From positions 124,001 through 188,000 of the forward strand of contig NZ_BMQB01000003.1 of NCBI RefSeq assembly GCF_014647895.1: DNA of 64,000 bases. The letters are read 5' to 3'. Every line of letters begins with the position of its first letter. Within the stretch, counting starts at the first letter, position 1. Position numbers and translations under genes: made by a program. The notes under the pieces were generated by a model. The model was not told the DNA's origin. It searched no databases and was given only the letters and a program-made list of their open reading frames with translations. Source of the DNA: Pilimelia anulata. Lineage in GTDB: Bacteria > Actinomycetota > Actinomycetes > Mycobacteriales > Micromonosporaceae. Shown here in pieces: positions 44,671-54,134 of this stretch.

Positions 44671-44713
44671 CGCCGGCCCGGGGCGCGGCCCTCGCCCGCG
44701 CCCCGGGCCGGCG
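44671..44713 (+). terminator. Strong hairpin between the two propeller genes
   Basis: Positions 44671-44688 and 44696-44713 pair perfectly over 18 bases with a seven-base loop. The -10-like element of the next gene begins two bases later, so the two copies are transcribed separately. Confidence 0.75.
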
Positions 44714-44714
44714 G

Positions 44715-44720
44715 TAGGTT
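44715..44720 (+). promoter_or_regulatory. -10-like element of the second propeller gene
   Basis: TAGGTT is followed by eight bases and the ATG at 44729, directly after the strong terminator stem. No ribosome binding site apart from a weak CCGGAG. Confidence 0.5.
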
Positions 44721-44728
44721 GCCGGAGC

Positions 44729-45778
44729 ATGAGACGTACATCGATCAGCGCCACCGCGCTCCTGCTCGCCCTGGCCGGCGCCGCACCGGCCGCCGCCGCC
44801 CCCGCCGACGCTCCGACGTGGACCCTGCGCCCCACCGGCGCCGACTCCCGGCTCCGCGGCCTCGCCCCGGTCAGCGACAGGGTCGCCTGGGCCAGCGGCA
44901 GCAAGGGCACCGTGCTGCGCACCACCGACGGCGGGCAGCACTGGACCCGGCTCGCCGTACCGGGGGCCGAGGCCCTGGACTTCCGCGACATCACGGCCTG
45001 GGACGCCGACCGCGCGGTGATCCTGTCCATCGGGGAGGGCGAGGCGTCCCGGATCTACCGCACCCGCGACGGCGGCCGGACCTGGACCGAGGGCTTCCGC
45101 AACACCGACCCGAAGGCGTTCTACGACTGCCTGGCCTTCTTCGACACCCGGCACGGCCTGGCCCTGTCCGACGCGGTAGACGGCAAGTTCCGCCTGGTCA
45201 GCACGAGCAACGGCGGCGACAGCTGGAGCGTCGTGCCGAGCGACGGGATGCCGGCCGCGCAGGCCGGCGAGGGCGCGTTCGCCGCCAGCGGCACCTGCCT
45301 GGTCGCCCAGCGCGGCGGCAGCGCGGCGTGGTTCGCCACCACCGGCAGCCCGCGCTCGCGGGTGTTCCGCACCGACGACCGCGGTCTCACGTGGACGCTC
45401 GCCGAGAGCCCGGTACCGGGCGGCGGCAGCACCGGCATCTACACGCTGGCCATGCGCGACTGGTGGCGCGGCGTCGCCCTCGGCGGCGACTACACCAAGC
45501 CCACCGAGGCGCCGCAGCACGCGGCGCTGAGCGAGGACTCCGGGCGCACGTGGCAGCCGGCGGGGCGGGCGCCGGGCGAGTACCGGTCCGGTGCCGCCTG
45601 GGTGGGCCGCAGCGAGACGGTGCTGGCGGTCGGCCCGACCGGCAGTGACGCCAGCGCCGACGGCGGGCGCACCTGGACCCGGTTCGACACCGGGAGCTTC
45701 GACGCGGTCGCCTGTACGGCGGCGGGGGCGTGCTGGGCCTCCGGCGAGGCGGGCCGGGTCGCGACGCTGACTCCGTGA
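44729..45778 (+). CDS. Secreted Ycf48-like beta-propeller protein (copy 2)
   Basis: 349 residues from ATG 44729. Signal peptide about 1-27. Six Asp-box-like motifs (DGGQHW, DGGRTW twice, NGGDSW, DRGLTW, DSGRTW). It aligns with copy 1 throughout: LRGLAPVSDRVAWASG versus LRGLAVVSDRIAWASG, and FYDCLAFFDTRHGLALSD versus FYDCVTFFDTQRGLAVSD. The pair arose by tandem duplication. Each has its own promoter and the intergenic stem ends copy 1 transcription. Function unknown. Confidence 0.8.
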   Translation: MRRTSISATALLLALAGAAPAAAAPADAPTWTLRPTGADSRLRGLAPVSDRVAWASGSKGTVLRTTDGGQHWTRLAVPGAEALDFRDITAWDADRAVILSIGEGEASRIYRTRDGGRTWTEGFRNTDPKAFYDCLAFFDTRHGLALSDAVDGKFRLVSTSNGGDSWSVVPSDGMPAAQAGEGAFAASGTCLVAQRGGSAAWFATTGSPRSRVFRTDDRGLTWTLAESPVPGGGSTGIYTLAMRDWWRGVALGGDYTKPTEAPQHAALSEDSGRTWQPAGRAPGEYRSGAAWVGRSETVLAVGPTGSDASADGGRTWTRFDTGSFDAVACTAAGACWASGEAGRVATLTP

Positions 45779-45907
45779 GGCCCGGCCGGGCGGGTCGGGG
45801 CGGGAGCGAAACGCCCGTTCCCGTGATCGACCCGCCCGGCCCGCGCGACCATCGGCGGGGCGGCCGGGTTATCCGGGCAGTCCCCGTACGGAGAAGAGGT
45901 GGTCCCG

Positions 45908-46366
45908 ATGAGCAGGATGGTGCGCGCGGTGCTCGCGCTCGCGCTGGGCGCGACCGGCGGCGCGGTCGCGGCGACGGCCCCGGCCGAGGCCGGCGGCCCG
46001 GCGGTCATGATCACGAAGATCTACTACGACCCGCCGGGCACGGACACCCGCACGAACGCGAAGATCAACCAGGAGTACATCGAACTGTGGAACCGCCGGG
46101 TGCTCCCGACGAACCTGTACAAGTGGTGGTTCAAGGACGCGCACGGCCACAAGTACACGTTCACCGGCACCTTCCTCGTCCAGCCGAACCGGCGGGTGGT
46201 CGTCCGCACCGGCAAGGGGACGAACACGAGCACGACGCGGTACTGGGGGATGGGCAACTACGTCTGGAACAACACCGGGACGGACACGGCCCGCCTGTAC
46301 AACCCGAACAACCAGCTCATCGACACCTGCGCGTACACCGGCGGCGGCGTCTACAAGACCTGCTGA
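45908..46366 (+). CDS. Secreted lamin-tail-domain protein
   Basis: 152 residues from ATG 45908, with GGAGAAGAGG at good distance; GTG 45899 overlaps that site and is less likely. Signal peptide about 1-28 (ending APAEAG). The mature part fits a single lamin-tail (LTD) immunoglobulin-like domain: ITKIYYDPPGTD at the start, QEYIELWNR, FLVQPNRRVVVRTG, NNTGTDTARLYN and a C-terminal IDTCAYTG. LTD proteins in actinobacteria are secreted and often appear with nucleases; here none is attached. Function unknown. Confidence 0.8.
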   Translation: MSRMVRAVLALALGATGGAVAATAPAEAGGPAVMITKIYYDPPGTDTRTNAKINQEYIELWNRRVLPTNLYKWWFKDAHGHKYTFTGTFLVQPNRRVVVRTGKGTNTSTTRYWGMGNYVWNNTGTDTARLYNPNNQLIDTCAYTGGGVYKTC

Positions 46367-46448
46367 CGCGAACATGGGCTGACACACCTCTCGGCACTCG
46401 ACGAGGTACTCACCCTCATGATCTCCAACCGGTCCGCGGGCGGCGGGG

Positions 46449-47912
46449 TCAGAGGCCCTCGCGGGCGGCCCACTCGCGGAGGAGGGTCTCCGCCTCGTCG
46501 CGGGACAGCGGACCCCGCTCCAAGCGGGCCTCCTTCAGGTACCGCCACGCCCGCCCGACCACCGGCCCCGGCGGTACCCCGAGCAGTTCCATGATCGCGT
46601 TGCCGTCGAGGTCCGGCCGGACCCGGGCCAGGTCCTCGGCGGCCGCGATCCGGGCGATCCGCCCCTCCAGCGCGTCGTAGTCGGCGGCCAGCGCCGCCGC
46701 CTTGCGCTTGTTCCGGGTCGTGCAGTCCGACCGGGTGAGCAGGTGCAGCCGGGACAGCAGCGGCCCGGCGTCGGTCACGTACCGGCGCACCGCCGAGTCG
46801 GTCCACTCGCCGCGGCCGTACCCGTAGAAGCGCAGGTGCAGCGCGACCAGGTGGGCGACGTCGCCGATCACGTCCTTGGGGTACCGCAGCGCCCGCAGCC
46901 GGGTCCGGGCCAGCCGCGCGCCGACGACCTCGTGGTGGTGGAAGCTCACCCGCCCGTCGCCGCTGACCTCCTTGGTGGCCGGCTTGCCGACGTCGTGCAG
47001 CAGCGCGGCGAGCCGCAGCACGAGGTCCGGCCCGGTGTCCCGCTCCAGCCGGACGGCGTTGGCGACGACGGTGAGGGTGTGCTCGTACACGTCCTTGTGC
47101 TGGGCGTGCTCGTCGATCTCCAGCTTCAGCCCGGCCAGCTCCGGCAGGAACCGGTCGGCCAGCCCGGTGTCGACGAGCAGCCGCAGGCCGGTCACCGGGT
47201 CGGCGCCGCAGAGCAGCTTGCTGAACTCGTCCCGGATCCGCTCGGCAGTGATCCGGTCCAGGTCGGCCGCCATCGCGGTCATCGCCGCCCGGACGGCCGG
47301 GTCGACGGCGAACCGGAGCTGCGCGGCGAACCGGGCCGCGCGCAGCATCCGCAGCGGGTCGTCGCCGAACGACCGCTCCGGTGGCCCCGGCGTGCGCAGG
47401 ACCCGGGCGGCGAGGTCGGCGAGCCCGCCGTGCGGGTCGACGAACGCGTGCCCCGGCACGCTGACGGCCATCGCGTTGACGGTGAAGTCGCGGCGGGACA
47501 GGTCGCCGGCGAGGTCGGTGCCGTACGCGACGGCCGGGTTGCGGGTGACCCCGTCGTACGCCTCGGCCCGGTACGTGGTGATCTCCAGCCGGAGCCCGCG
47601 CCGGGCGACGCCGATCGTGCCGAACTCGCGGCCGGTCTCCCAGATCGCCTCGGCCCAGCCGCGGACGGCGGCCAGCGTCGCCTCGGGCGGCGCGTCGGTG
47701 CAGAAGTCGAGGTCGTCGCCGAGCCGGCCGAGCAGGGCGTCGCGGACGGAGCCGCCGACCAGGTACAGCTCGTGCCCGGCGGCGGCGAAGCGGCGCCCCA
47801 GCTCGTCGGCGACCGGGGAGACCCGGAGCAGCTCGGCGACGGCGCGGCGCTGGGCGGCGGTCAGCGCGGCGGCGGACGGGCCGGTGGGGGTGGGTGCGTT
47901 GGCGGAGGACAT
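46449..47912 (-). CDS. cca: CCA tRNA nucleotidyltransferase
   Basis: 487 residues from ATG 47912. It adds or repairs the CCA end of tRNAs. The class II nucleotidyltransferase head has YLVGGSVRDALLG, the metal pair DLDF, RRDFTVNAMA and DPLRMLRAARFAAQL. A C-terminal HD domain follows with LAALLHDVGKPATK and FHHHEVVGA, as in actinobacterial PcnA/CCA enzymes. TAGGCT lies nine bases upstream of the start (47922-47927 on the minus strand). It is divergent from murJ, as in mycobacteria and Streptomyces. Confidence 0.95.
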   Translation of the reverse strand: MSSANAPTPTGPSAAALTAAQRRAVAELLRVSPVADELGRRFAAAGHELYLVGGSVRDALLGRLGDDLDFCTDAPPEATLAAVRGWAEAIWETGREFGTIGVARRGLRLEITTYRAEAYDGVTRNPAVAYGTDLAGDLSRRDFTVNAMAVSVPGHAFVDPHGGLADLAARVLRTPGPPERSFGDDPLRMLRAARFAAQLRFAVDPAVRAAMTAMAADLDRITAERIRDEFSKLLCGADPVTGLRLLVDTGLADRFLPELAGLKLEIDEHAQHKDVYEHTLTVVANAVRLERDTGPDLVLRLAALLHDVGKPATKEVSGDGRVSFHHHEVVGARLARTRLRALRYPKDVIGDVAHLVALHLRFYGYGRGEWTDSAVRRYVTDAGPLLSRLHLLTRSDCTTRNKRKAAALAADYDALEGRIARIAAAEDLARVRPDLDGNAIMELLGVPPGPVVGRAWRYLKEARLERGPLSRDEAETLLREWAAREGL

Positions 47913-47921
47913 CGGTCATGC

Positions 47922-47927
47922 AGCCTA
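47922..47927 (-). promoter_or_regulatory. -10-like element for cca
   Basis: On the minus strand TAGGCT ends nine bases before the cca ATG, predicting a very short or absent leader. For murJ on the other strand TAAGGT at 47950-47955 is the counterpart, with a leader of about 25 bases. Confidence 0.4.
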
Positions 47928-47984
47928 ACCGCCGCGCGCGGCGGCTCACTAAGGTGGGCGAGACGCCCGCGAAGGAGGCCCCGC

Positions 47985-49679
47985 TTGTCTGGTCGCGTGT
48001 ACCGCAGTTCCCGCTCCGGCGGCGACCCGGTCGAACCGCCCGCGACCGGCGGCGGCGAGCCCGCGGACCCCGGCGTGGCCGGGCACAGCGCGACGATGGC
48101 CGGCCTGACCGTGATCTCCCGGGCGACCGGGTTCCTGCGGACGGCGACGGTGGCCGCGGCGCTGGGCGCGCTGGCGGTGGGCGACGCGTACAGCACCGCG
48201 CAGTTCTTCCCCGCGATGATCTACGAGCTGCTGCTCGGCGGCATCCTGTCCAGCGTGCTGGTGCCGGTGCTGGTGCGCCGCCGCCGGTCCGACGCCGACG
48301 GCGGCCAGGTGTACACCCAGCGGCTGCTCACCCTCGCGGTGCTCGCGCTGGGCGTGGCCACCGTGCTCGCGGTGGTCGCGGCGCCGCTGCTGACCGCGGT
48401 GTTCGCCGGGGCGGGGGCGGGCGAGGAGTACCGCCGGCTGGTCACCCTGCTGTCGTACCTGATGCTGCCGATGATGTTCTTCGCCGGCATGTCGGCGCTG
48501 TTCACGGCGATCCTGAACACCCGCGGCCACTTCGCCGCGCCGACCTGGGCGCCGATCCTGAACAACCTCGTGGTGATCGGCATCGGCGGCGTCTTCATCG
48601 CGGTGTACGGCCCGAACCGCCCCGAGCTGGCCGACATGTCCGCCGGCGCGATCCTGCTGCTCGGCGGCGGCACCCTGCTCGGCGTGGCCGTCCAGGCCGC
48701 CGGCATGTGGCCGGCGCTGCGCCGGGTCGGGTTCACCTGGAAGTGGCGCGGCGGCTTCCGCGAGCTGGACCTCGGCGAGCTGGGCCGGCTGGGCGCCTGG
48801 ATGTTCTGCTACGTCGTGGTCAGCCAGGTCGGGGTGGTCATCCTGCTCCGGCTGCTGAACAACGCCCGGGCCGAGTCGCCGGCCGGCGCCGCCGGCGTGC
48901 TGGTCTACAACAACGTGTACCTGCTGATGATGATGGCCCACGGCATCGTCGCCGTCTCGATCATCACCGCGCTGCTGCCGCGGATGAGCGCCGCCGCCGC
49001 GGACTTCCGGCTGAGCGACCTGGCCGCGGACCTGTCCCGCGGCACCCGGATGACCACCGCGGTGCTCGCCCCGATCGCCGTCGCCTTCGCGGTGCTGGCC
49101 GAGCCGATCGCGGTGACGCTGTTCGAGCACAACGCGATCACCTCCGCCGACTCCCGCCGGACGGCCGAGGTGTTGGTGCTGGCGGCGCTCGCGCTGATCC
49201 CGTTCGCGCTGAGCCAGCTCTTCACGTTCGCCTACTACGCCCTGCCCGACACGCGGACGCCCGCCCTGATCAACATCCCGGTCGTGGTGCTGCGGGTGGC
49301 GGTGCAGGTCGCGCTGTACCTCGCCCTGGGCGCGGCGCTGGCCGCCGTCGGGGTGATGATCGGCAACGCCGTCTCGTACGTCGCCGCGGCGGTCATCTCG
49401 GCCGCGCTGCTGCGCGGCCGGATCGGACGGATCGGACTGCGTGGGATCCTGCTCACATTCGGCAGGGTCGCGCTGGCCGCCGGGGGCGCGGCGCTGGCCG
49501 GTTGGCTGCTCGTGGGCGTCCTGCCGGGCGGCGATCCGCTACCCACCGGCGCAGCATTGATCCGATTGGCCCTGGGTGGCGTGGTTATCGTTGGCGCGTA
49601 CCTCGGCCTGGCCCGCCTGGTCCGGCTGCGGGAGATCGATGATGTGCTGGGCCTGGTGGCCCGAAAGCTGCGACGATAG
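47985..49679 (+). CDS. murJ: Lipid II flippase MurJ
   Basis: 564 residues from TTG 47985, chosen because AAGGAGG lies six bases upstream; GTG 47997 is the alternative. About 14 transmembrane helices of the MviN/MOP fold. Typical pieces are TVISRATGFLRTATVAAALG, YELLLGGILSSVLVPVLVRR, LNTRGHFAAPTWAPILNN and ALPDTRTPALINIPVVVLRV. MurJ moves the peptidoglycan precursor lipid II across the membrane. In mycobacteria the C-terminus carries a pseudokinase; here that part is a separate gene 236 bases downstream. Confidence 0.95.
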   Translation: MSGRVYRSSRSGGDPVEPPATGGGEPADPGVAGHSATMAGLTVISRATGFLRTATVAAALGALAVGDAYSTAQFFPAMIYELLLGGILSSVLVPVLVRRRRSDADGGQVYTQRLLTLAVLALGVATVLAVVAAPLLTAVFAGAGAGEEYRRLVTLLSYLMLPMMFFAGMSALFTAILNTRGHFAAPTWAPILNNLVVIGIGGVFIAVYGPNRPELADMSAGAILLLGGGTLLGVAVQAAGMWPALRRVGFTWKWRGGFRELDLGELGRLGAWMFCYVVVSQVGVVILLRLLNNARAESPAGAAGVLVYNNVYLLMMMAHGIVAVSIITALLPRMSAAAADFRLSDLAADLSRGTRMTTAVLAPIAVAFAVLAEPIAVTLFEHNAITSADSRRTAEVLVLAALALIPFALSQLFTFAYYALPDTRTPALINIPVVVLRVAVQVALYLALGAALAAVGVMIGNAVSYVAAAVISAALLRGRIGRIGLRGILLTFGRVALAAGGAALAGWLLVGVLPGGDPLPTGAALIRLALGGVVIVGAYLGLARLVRLREIDDVLGLVARKLRR

Positions 49680-49915
49680 GACCAGCGCACGCGACGACGT
49701 GTCGCTGTTCTACCCCTGACGGGTATCGTGCGGTGGGACGACGTCGCCGCGCCGCGGGGGCCGACTCCCCGCCGACCCCGGGGACCGGAGCGGTCCGGCA
49801 CCCGGCTCGGCCGGGGACGCCGGACCGGCGGCACCCGCGGGCCGGAGGCGCGCCGCGGCCACCGGCACCCGGTGGCCACCGAGTCGGCACCACCGACGGG
49901 CCCCGAGGAGGACGG

Positions 49916-51427
49916 GTGACGCAGGTCGAGCAGGGCCGCGATGCCACTGAGGCACTGCCGGACGCCCCGACCCACGGCGCTCCCACCGTCGGCGACCTCC
50001 TGGCCGACCGGTACGAGCTGGTCGCCCACATCTCCGAGGACGCCGTGGGCCGGCAGGTCTGGCGCGGCGTCGACGTGATCCTGCGCCGCCCCGTCGCGGT
50101 GGTGCTGCGCTACCCCGGCGGCGAGCGGGCGGCCGAGATGCTCCGCGCGGCCGTCGCCGCGAGCCGGGTCGTGCACCCCAACCTGGTCGGCGTGTACGAC
50201 GCCGTGGACGAGGCGGACCGCGCGTTCGTCGTCCGCGAGTGGGTCGAGGGCGCCTCGCTGCGCGAGATCGTCGCCGCCGAGGGCCCGCTGGACCCGGGCC
50301 GGGCGACCACGATCGCGCACGCCGTCGCCGCGGCGATCGCCGCGGTGCACGCCACCGGCATGGTGCACGGCAACATCCACCCCGGTACGGTCCTCGTCGC
50401 CCAGGACGGCCGGGTCGTCCTCGCCGACGCCCGCACCGACCGGGACACCACCGTCGCCACGGACGTGCGCTGCGTCGGCGGCACCCTGTACTTCGCGCTG
50501 ACCGGCCACTGGCCGGGCACCGAGCTGACCCCCGCGCCGGGCGTGCCGGACGCGATCCGGGACGCCGCCGGCAACGCCATCGCCCCGCGGCAGATGCGCG
50601 CCGGCGTGCCGGACCACCTGGACGCGTTCACGATGGCGCTGCTCGACCAGCGCGACCCGGCCCCGCCGTCCGACCTGGTATCCGCTGATCTGTCCCGGTT
50701 CGACACCGACCCGGCGGACGCGCTGCTGGACGAGCCCAGCCCGGTCCGGTTCGGCGCCGACTCCACTGTCGCGCTGCGCCGCGGCCGGACCCCGTACGGC
50801 AAGATCCTCGCCGGCGTGCTCGCGCTGGTCGTGCTCGCGGTCGCCGGTACGTTCGTCGGCCTCCGGCTGCTCGGCGGCTCCGCCGACCCCGGCGCGACCA
50901 CCCCGACGCCCGGCGCCCAGCCGTCCCCGCAGCGCAGCGGCGCCGCGCTGGACCCCAAGCCGATCCCGCTCAGCGGCGCGCAGGTCCGCATCGTCGACCC
51001 CGGCGGCGACCGCACCGAGCTGGACGACGCCGGCGCCATCGTCGACGGCGACGCCGACACCGAGTGGGAGACCCAGCGGTACACCTCCCCGCTCACCGCC
51101 GTGAAGCCCGGCATGGGCATCCTGCTGGACCTCGGCGGGCCGCGCCGGGTCAGCTCGATCCGGGCCGACTTCTCCGCCGGTGGCGCGGCGGTCAGCCTGC
51201 GCCACGGCACCGCCGACCCCGGCGCCAGCGCCGGCGGCGACCGCGCCGTGCTGTCCTCGTACCGGAACCTGACCCGGGCCGTCACCGCGAGCGGCACCTG
51301 GGCGTACGGCGACTTCGACCCCAACGCCACGTACCGGTACCTGATGCTCTGGATCACCGCCCTGCCGTCGGACGGCACCGGCGGCTACAAGCTCGGCGTC
51401 CGGGAGATCGTTGTCGAGGGCCCGTGA
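49916..51427 (+). CDS. Pseudokinase with transmembrane helix and discoidin-like outside domain
   Basis: 503 residues from GTG 49916, with GAGGAGG upstream. Residues about 25-260 are a Ser/Thr kinase fold lacking the catalytic residues. The VAIK lysine region reads VAVVLRYPG, HRDLKPxN reads HGNIHPGTV, and the DFG site reads ADARTD. One transmembrane helix follows (about 300-320), then an outside beta-sandwich (about 350-503) like a discoidin/NedA domain. This matches the part fused to MurJ in mycobacteria, where the phosphorylated pseudokinase binds a FHA protein. It overlaps sigM by four bases. Confidence 0.88.
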   Translation: MTQVEQGRDATEALPDAPTHGAPTVGDLLADRYELVAHISEDAVGRQVWRGVDVILRRPVAVVLRYPGGERAAEMLRAAVAASRVVHPNLVGVYDAVDEADRAFVVREWVEGASLREIVAAEGPLDPGRATTIAHAVAAAIAAVHATGMVHGNIHPGTVLVAQDGRVVLADARTDRDTTVATDVRCVGGTLYFALTGHWPGTELTPAPGVPDAIRDAAGNAIAPRQMRAGVPDHLDAFTMALLDQRDPAPPSDLVSADLSRFDTDPADALLDEPSPVRFGADSTVALRRGRTPYGKILAGVLALVVLAVAGTFVGLRLLGGSADPGATTPTPGAQPSPQRSGAALDPKPIPLSGAQVRIVDPGGDRTELDDAGAIVDGDADTEWETQRYTSPLTAVKPGMGILLDLGGPRRVSSIRADFSAGGAAVSLRHGTADPGASAGGDRAVLSSYRNLTRAVTASGTWAYGDFDPNATYRYLMLWITALPSDGTGGYKLGVREIVVEGP

Positions 51428-52092
51428 CCGCACCCGAAACCACCGATCTGGAGCTGCTCCGCGCACACGTGGCGGGTGACCCGCACGCGTTCGCCGAGCT
51501 GTTCATGCGCCACCGGGACCGGCTGTGGGCCGCGGCGATCCGCACCCTGCGCGACCGCGAGGAGGCCGAGGACGCGCTCCAGGACGCCCTGCTCTCGGCC
51601 CACCGCGCGGCCCCGCGCTTCCGCGGCGACTCGGCCGTCACCACCTGGCTGCACCGGATCGTGGTCAACGCCTGCCTGGACCGCATCCGCCGGCGCAAGG
51701 CCCACCCGACGGTGGCGCTCGGCGACGGCAGCCACGACGACGACGCCCCGAGCGCGCCCGAGCCGGTCGCCCCGGTGGCCGACCACGACACCCGGCTGGT
51801 GGTCTGGGAGGCCCTCGGCAAGCTCCCCGCCGACCAGCGGGCCGCGCTGGTCCTGGTGGACGTCCACGGGTACGCCGTGGCCGAGACCGCGGCCATGCTC
51901 GGCATCGCCGAGGGCACCGTCAAGAGCCGCTGCGCCCGCGGCCGGGCCAAGCTCGCCGGCATCCTGGGCCACCTCCGCGAATCCCCCGTGATCGGCGGGA
52001 ACCGCGGGTCGGCGGCCGGCGTCCGATCGGGGACAGGAGCGCCACGAGACGGTTCCCCGTCGGCGGGCGTGAGCCAGGAGGAGCACGAGTGA
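51424..52092 (+). CDS. sigM: ECF RNA polymerase sigma factor SigM
   Basis: 222 residues from GTG 51424 (GTGA overlap with the pseudokinase). Sigma region 2 is seen in FAELFMRHRDRLWAAAIRTL and RFRGDSAVTTWLHRIVVN. Region 4 is in LPADQRAALVLVDVHGYAV and MLGIAEGTVKSRCARGR. The position between murJ and trxB and the coupled anti-sigma gene identify it as SigM. A tail of about 45 residues is disordered. Target promoters cannot be read here. Confidence 0.93.
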   Translation: MTAPETTDLELLRAHVAGDPHAFAELFMRHRDRLWAAAIRTLRDREEAEDALQDALLSAHRAAPRFRGDSAVTTWLHRIVVNACLDRIRRRKAHPTVALGDGSHDDDAPSAPEPVAPVADHDTRLVVWEALGKLPADQRAALVLVDVHGYAVAETAAMLGIAEGTVKSRCARGRAKLAGILGHLRESPVIGGNRGSAAGVRSGTGAPRDGSPSAGVSQEEHE

Positions 52093-52997
52093 CCGGGACG
52101 TTCGATGCAGGTGGCACGCGGGACGCGGGTGCCGAGCTGACACCTGCCCAGCGCGATCTGCTCGCCGACTACGTCGGTGGGGCGCTGGCGGACACCCCGG
52201 TCGAGGCCGAGGTCGCGCAGTGGGTGGCTGCCGACCCGGCTTGGCGGCGGGCGCACGACACGCTCGTCGCCGGCTTCTCGGCCGTACAGGTGGACCTGCG
52301 CTCCTGGGCAGAGGCGCCGGAGCCGATGCCCGACGACGTCGCCGCGCGGTTGGCAGCCGTGCTGCGCGCCGAGGGCATCGGCCCGGCGCCTACGGGGGCG
52401 CCCGACGCCCCGCTCGCCCCGGTCGTCCCCATCGGGGTCGCCACGGGCCGCCGGCGCCGCGCCGCGCCGCCGCGCTGGCTCGGCCGGGTCGCCGTTGCCG
52501 CGGGCGTGCTCGCGGTCGCCGGGGTCGGCGTGACCGTCACCGCCGAGCTGCGCTCGGGCGGCGACGAGCCCTCCCGCAGCGTGGCCGACGCGCCGGGCGT
52601 CTCGCCGCTGGCCGACGAGCGCACCCGCGCCGCCAACAGCCCCGAGGCCGTCGTCATCCAGGTCAGCGGCACCACGTACGCCCCTGCCGCCCTGGCCGGC
52701 GCGGCCGCCCTGGCCGGCGAGCGCGCCGTCACGAGCCCCGACTTGACAAAAGTTCCGCCGGCGCTGCGCCGGCTCACCGACTCCGCCGCCCTGGACGCCT
52801 GCCTGAACGCGCTGCGCCTGGCCCACCCGCAGACCGCGCGGGTGCGGCTGGTCGACTTCGCGGCCGTGGGCGGCCAGCCGGCCCTGGTCGTGGTCAGTGA
52901 GGACCGCGACCGCAGCAGTGCGGTCACGGCGCTCGGCGCCGACTGCGGCGCGGTGCCGGGCAACGCCCGGATCCTCCGCCGGGTCGCCGCGCGCTGA
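52089..52997 (+). CDS. SigM anti-sigma factor, membrane-anchored
   Basis: 302 residues from GTG 52089, overlapping sigM by four bases. The cytoplasmic N-terminal part (about 1-130) should bind SigM. A basic stretch ([10 protein letters not shown]) precedes a single transmembrane helix ([19 protein letters not shown], about 140-160) and an outside domain of about 130 residues. The outside domain has a pair of cysteines ([15 protein letters not shown]). No clear zinc-binding H-x3-C-x2-C anti-sigma motif is present. It is the counterpart of Rv3912-type anti-SigM proteins. Confidence 0.85.
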   Translation: MTGTFDAGGTRDAGAELTPAQRDLLADYVGGALADTPVEAEVAQWVAADPAWRRAHDTLVAGFSAVQVDLRSWAEAPEPMPDDVAARLAAVLRAEGIGPAPTGAPDAPLAPVVPIGVATGRRRRAAPPRWLGRVAVAAGVLAVAGVGVTVTAELRSGGDEPSRSVADAPGVSPLADERTRAANSPEAVVIQVSGTTYAPAALAGAAALAGERAVTSPDLTKVPPALRRLTDSAALDACLNALRLAHPQTARVRLVDFAAVGGQPALVVVSEDRDRSSAVTALGADCGAVPGNARILRRVAAR

Positions 52998-53023
52998 GCG
53001 CTGCCCCGCCCGCCCCCCGGGGC

Positions 53024-53049
53024 GGAATGCCGGTACGTACGATGGCGTT
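53024..53049 (+). promoter_or_regulatory. SigR/SigH-type oxidative-stress promoter of trxBA
   Basis: GGAAT at 53024-53028 and GTT at 53047-53049 are separated by exactly 18 bases, the consensus of the disulfide-stress sigma factor SigR (SigH in mycobacteria). The trxBA operon is a classical target of that factor. A TACGAT element at 53038-53043 could give a second, housekeeping start. Confidence 0.65.
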
Positions 53050-53145
53050 CACCCGTATGACGATCGCGTACGGCGGCGCCGGCAGTGCCCCCCTCCCCGG
53101 CGGGACCGCGGTGCCATGGCCTCACACACCCCAGGGGAGTCGGCG

Positions 53146-54075
53146 TTGTCCGAGATTCGTGAACTGATCATCATTGGCTCCGGCCCGGCCGGCTACACGG
53201 CGGCCATCTACGCCGCCCGGGCCAACCTGCGCCCGCTGGTGATCGAGGGCGTGCAGTCCGGCGGCGCGCTGATGACGACCACCGACGTGGAGAACTTCCC
53301 CGGCTTCCCCGACGGCATCATGGGCCCCGAGCTGATGGACGCCCAGCGCAAGCAGGCCGAGCGGTTCGGCGCCGAGTTCCTCACCGACGACGCCACCGCG
53401 GTCGAGCTGGCCGGCGACGTCAAGACCGTCCGGGTCGGCGCCGCCGAGTACCGGGCCCGCGCGGTGATCCTCACCACCGGCTCGGCCTGGCGGCCGCTGG
53501 GCGTACCGGGCGAGCAGGAGCTGCTCGGCCACGGCGTCTCGTCCTGCGCGACCTGCGACGGCTTCTTCTTCCGCGACCAGCACATCGCGGTGGTCGGCGG
53601 CGGCGACTCGGCGATGGAGGAGGCGACGTTCCTCACGAAGTTCGCCGCCTCGGTGACGATCGTGCACCGCCGCGAGGAGTTCCGCGCCAGCAAGATCATG
53701 GCCGAGCGGGCGCTGAAGAACGACAAGATCAAGGTCGCCTGGAACAGCGTCGTCGAGGAGATCGTCGGCGCCGGCGGCAAGGTGGCGGGCGCCCGCCTGC
53801 GCGACACGACCACCGGCGAGACCCGGATCCTGGACGTGACCGGCGTGTTCGTGGCCATCGGCCACATCCCGCGCAGCGACCTGTTCCGCGACCAGGTCGA
53901 GACCGACGCCGACGGCTACGTCACCGTCGCCGCCCCGACCACCCGGACCAGCCTGCCCGGCGTGTTCGCCGCGGGCGACGTGGTCGACCACACGTACCGG
54001 CAGGCGATCACCGCCGCCGGCACGGGCTGCGCCGCGGCCCTGGACGCCGAGCGGTACATCGCCGCGCTGGGCTGA
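53146..54075 (+). CDS. trxB: Thioredoxin-disulfide reductase
   Basis: 309 residues from TTG 53146, chosen because AGGGGAG lies seven bases upstream and the protein then begins at the family position ([19 protein letters not shown]). ATG 53116 is the alternative. FAD-binding GSGPAG, the redox pair CATC in [16 protein letters not shown]-binding [12 protein letters not shown] and the C-terminal FAD motif [14 protein letters not shown] are all present. It passes NADPH electrons to thioredoxin, encoded 59 bases downstream. Confidence 0.96.
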   Translation: MSEIRELIIIGSGPAGYTAAIYAARANLRPLVIEGVQSGGALMTTTDVENFPGFPDGIMGPELMDAQRKQAERFGAEFLTDDATAVELAGDVKTVRVGAAEYRARAVILTTGSAWRPLGVPGEQELLGHGVSSCATCDGFFFRDQHIAVVGGGDSAMEEATFLTKFAASVTIVHRREEFRASKIMAERALKNDKIKVAWNSVVEEIVGAGGKVAGARLRDTTTGETRILDVTGVFVAIGHIPRSDLFRDQVETDADGYVTVAAPTTRTSLPGVFAAGDVVDHTYRQAITAAGTGCAAALDAERYIAALG

Positions 54076-54134
54076 CCCCGGCCCGAGTTTTCGCGAGTGG
54101 GGCGCACGGCCCCGCACCGGAGGAGGTAGTACCC

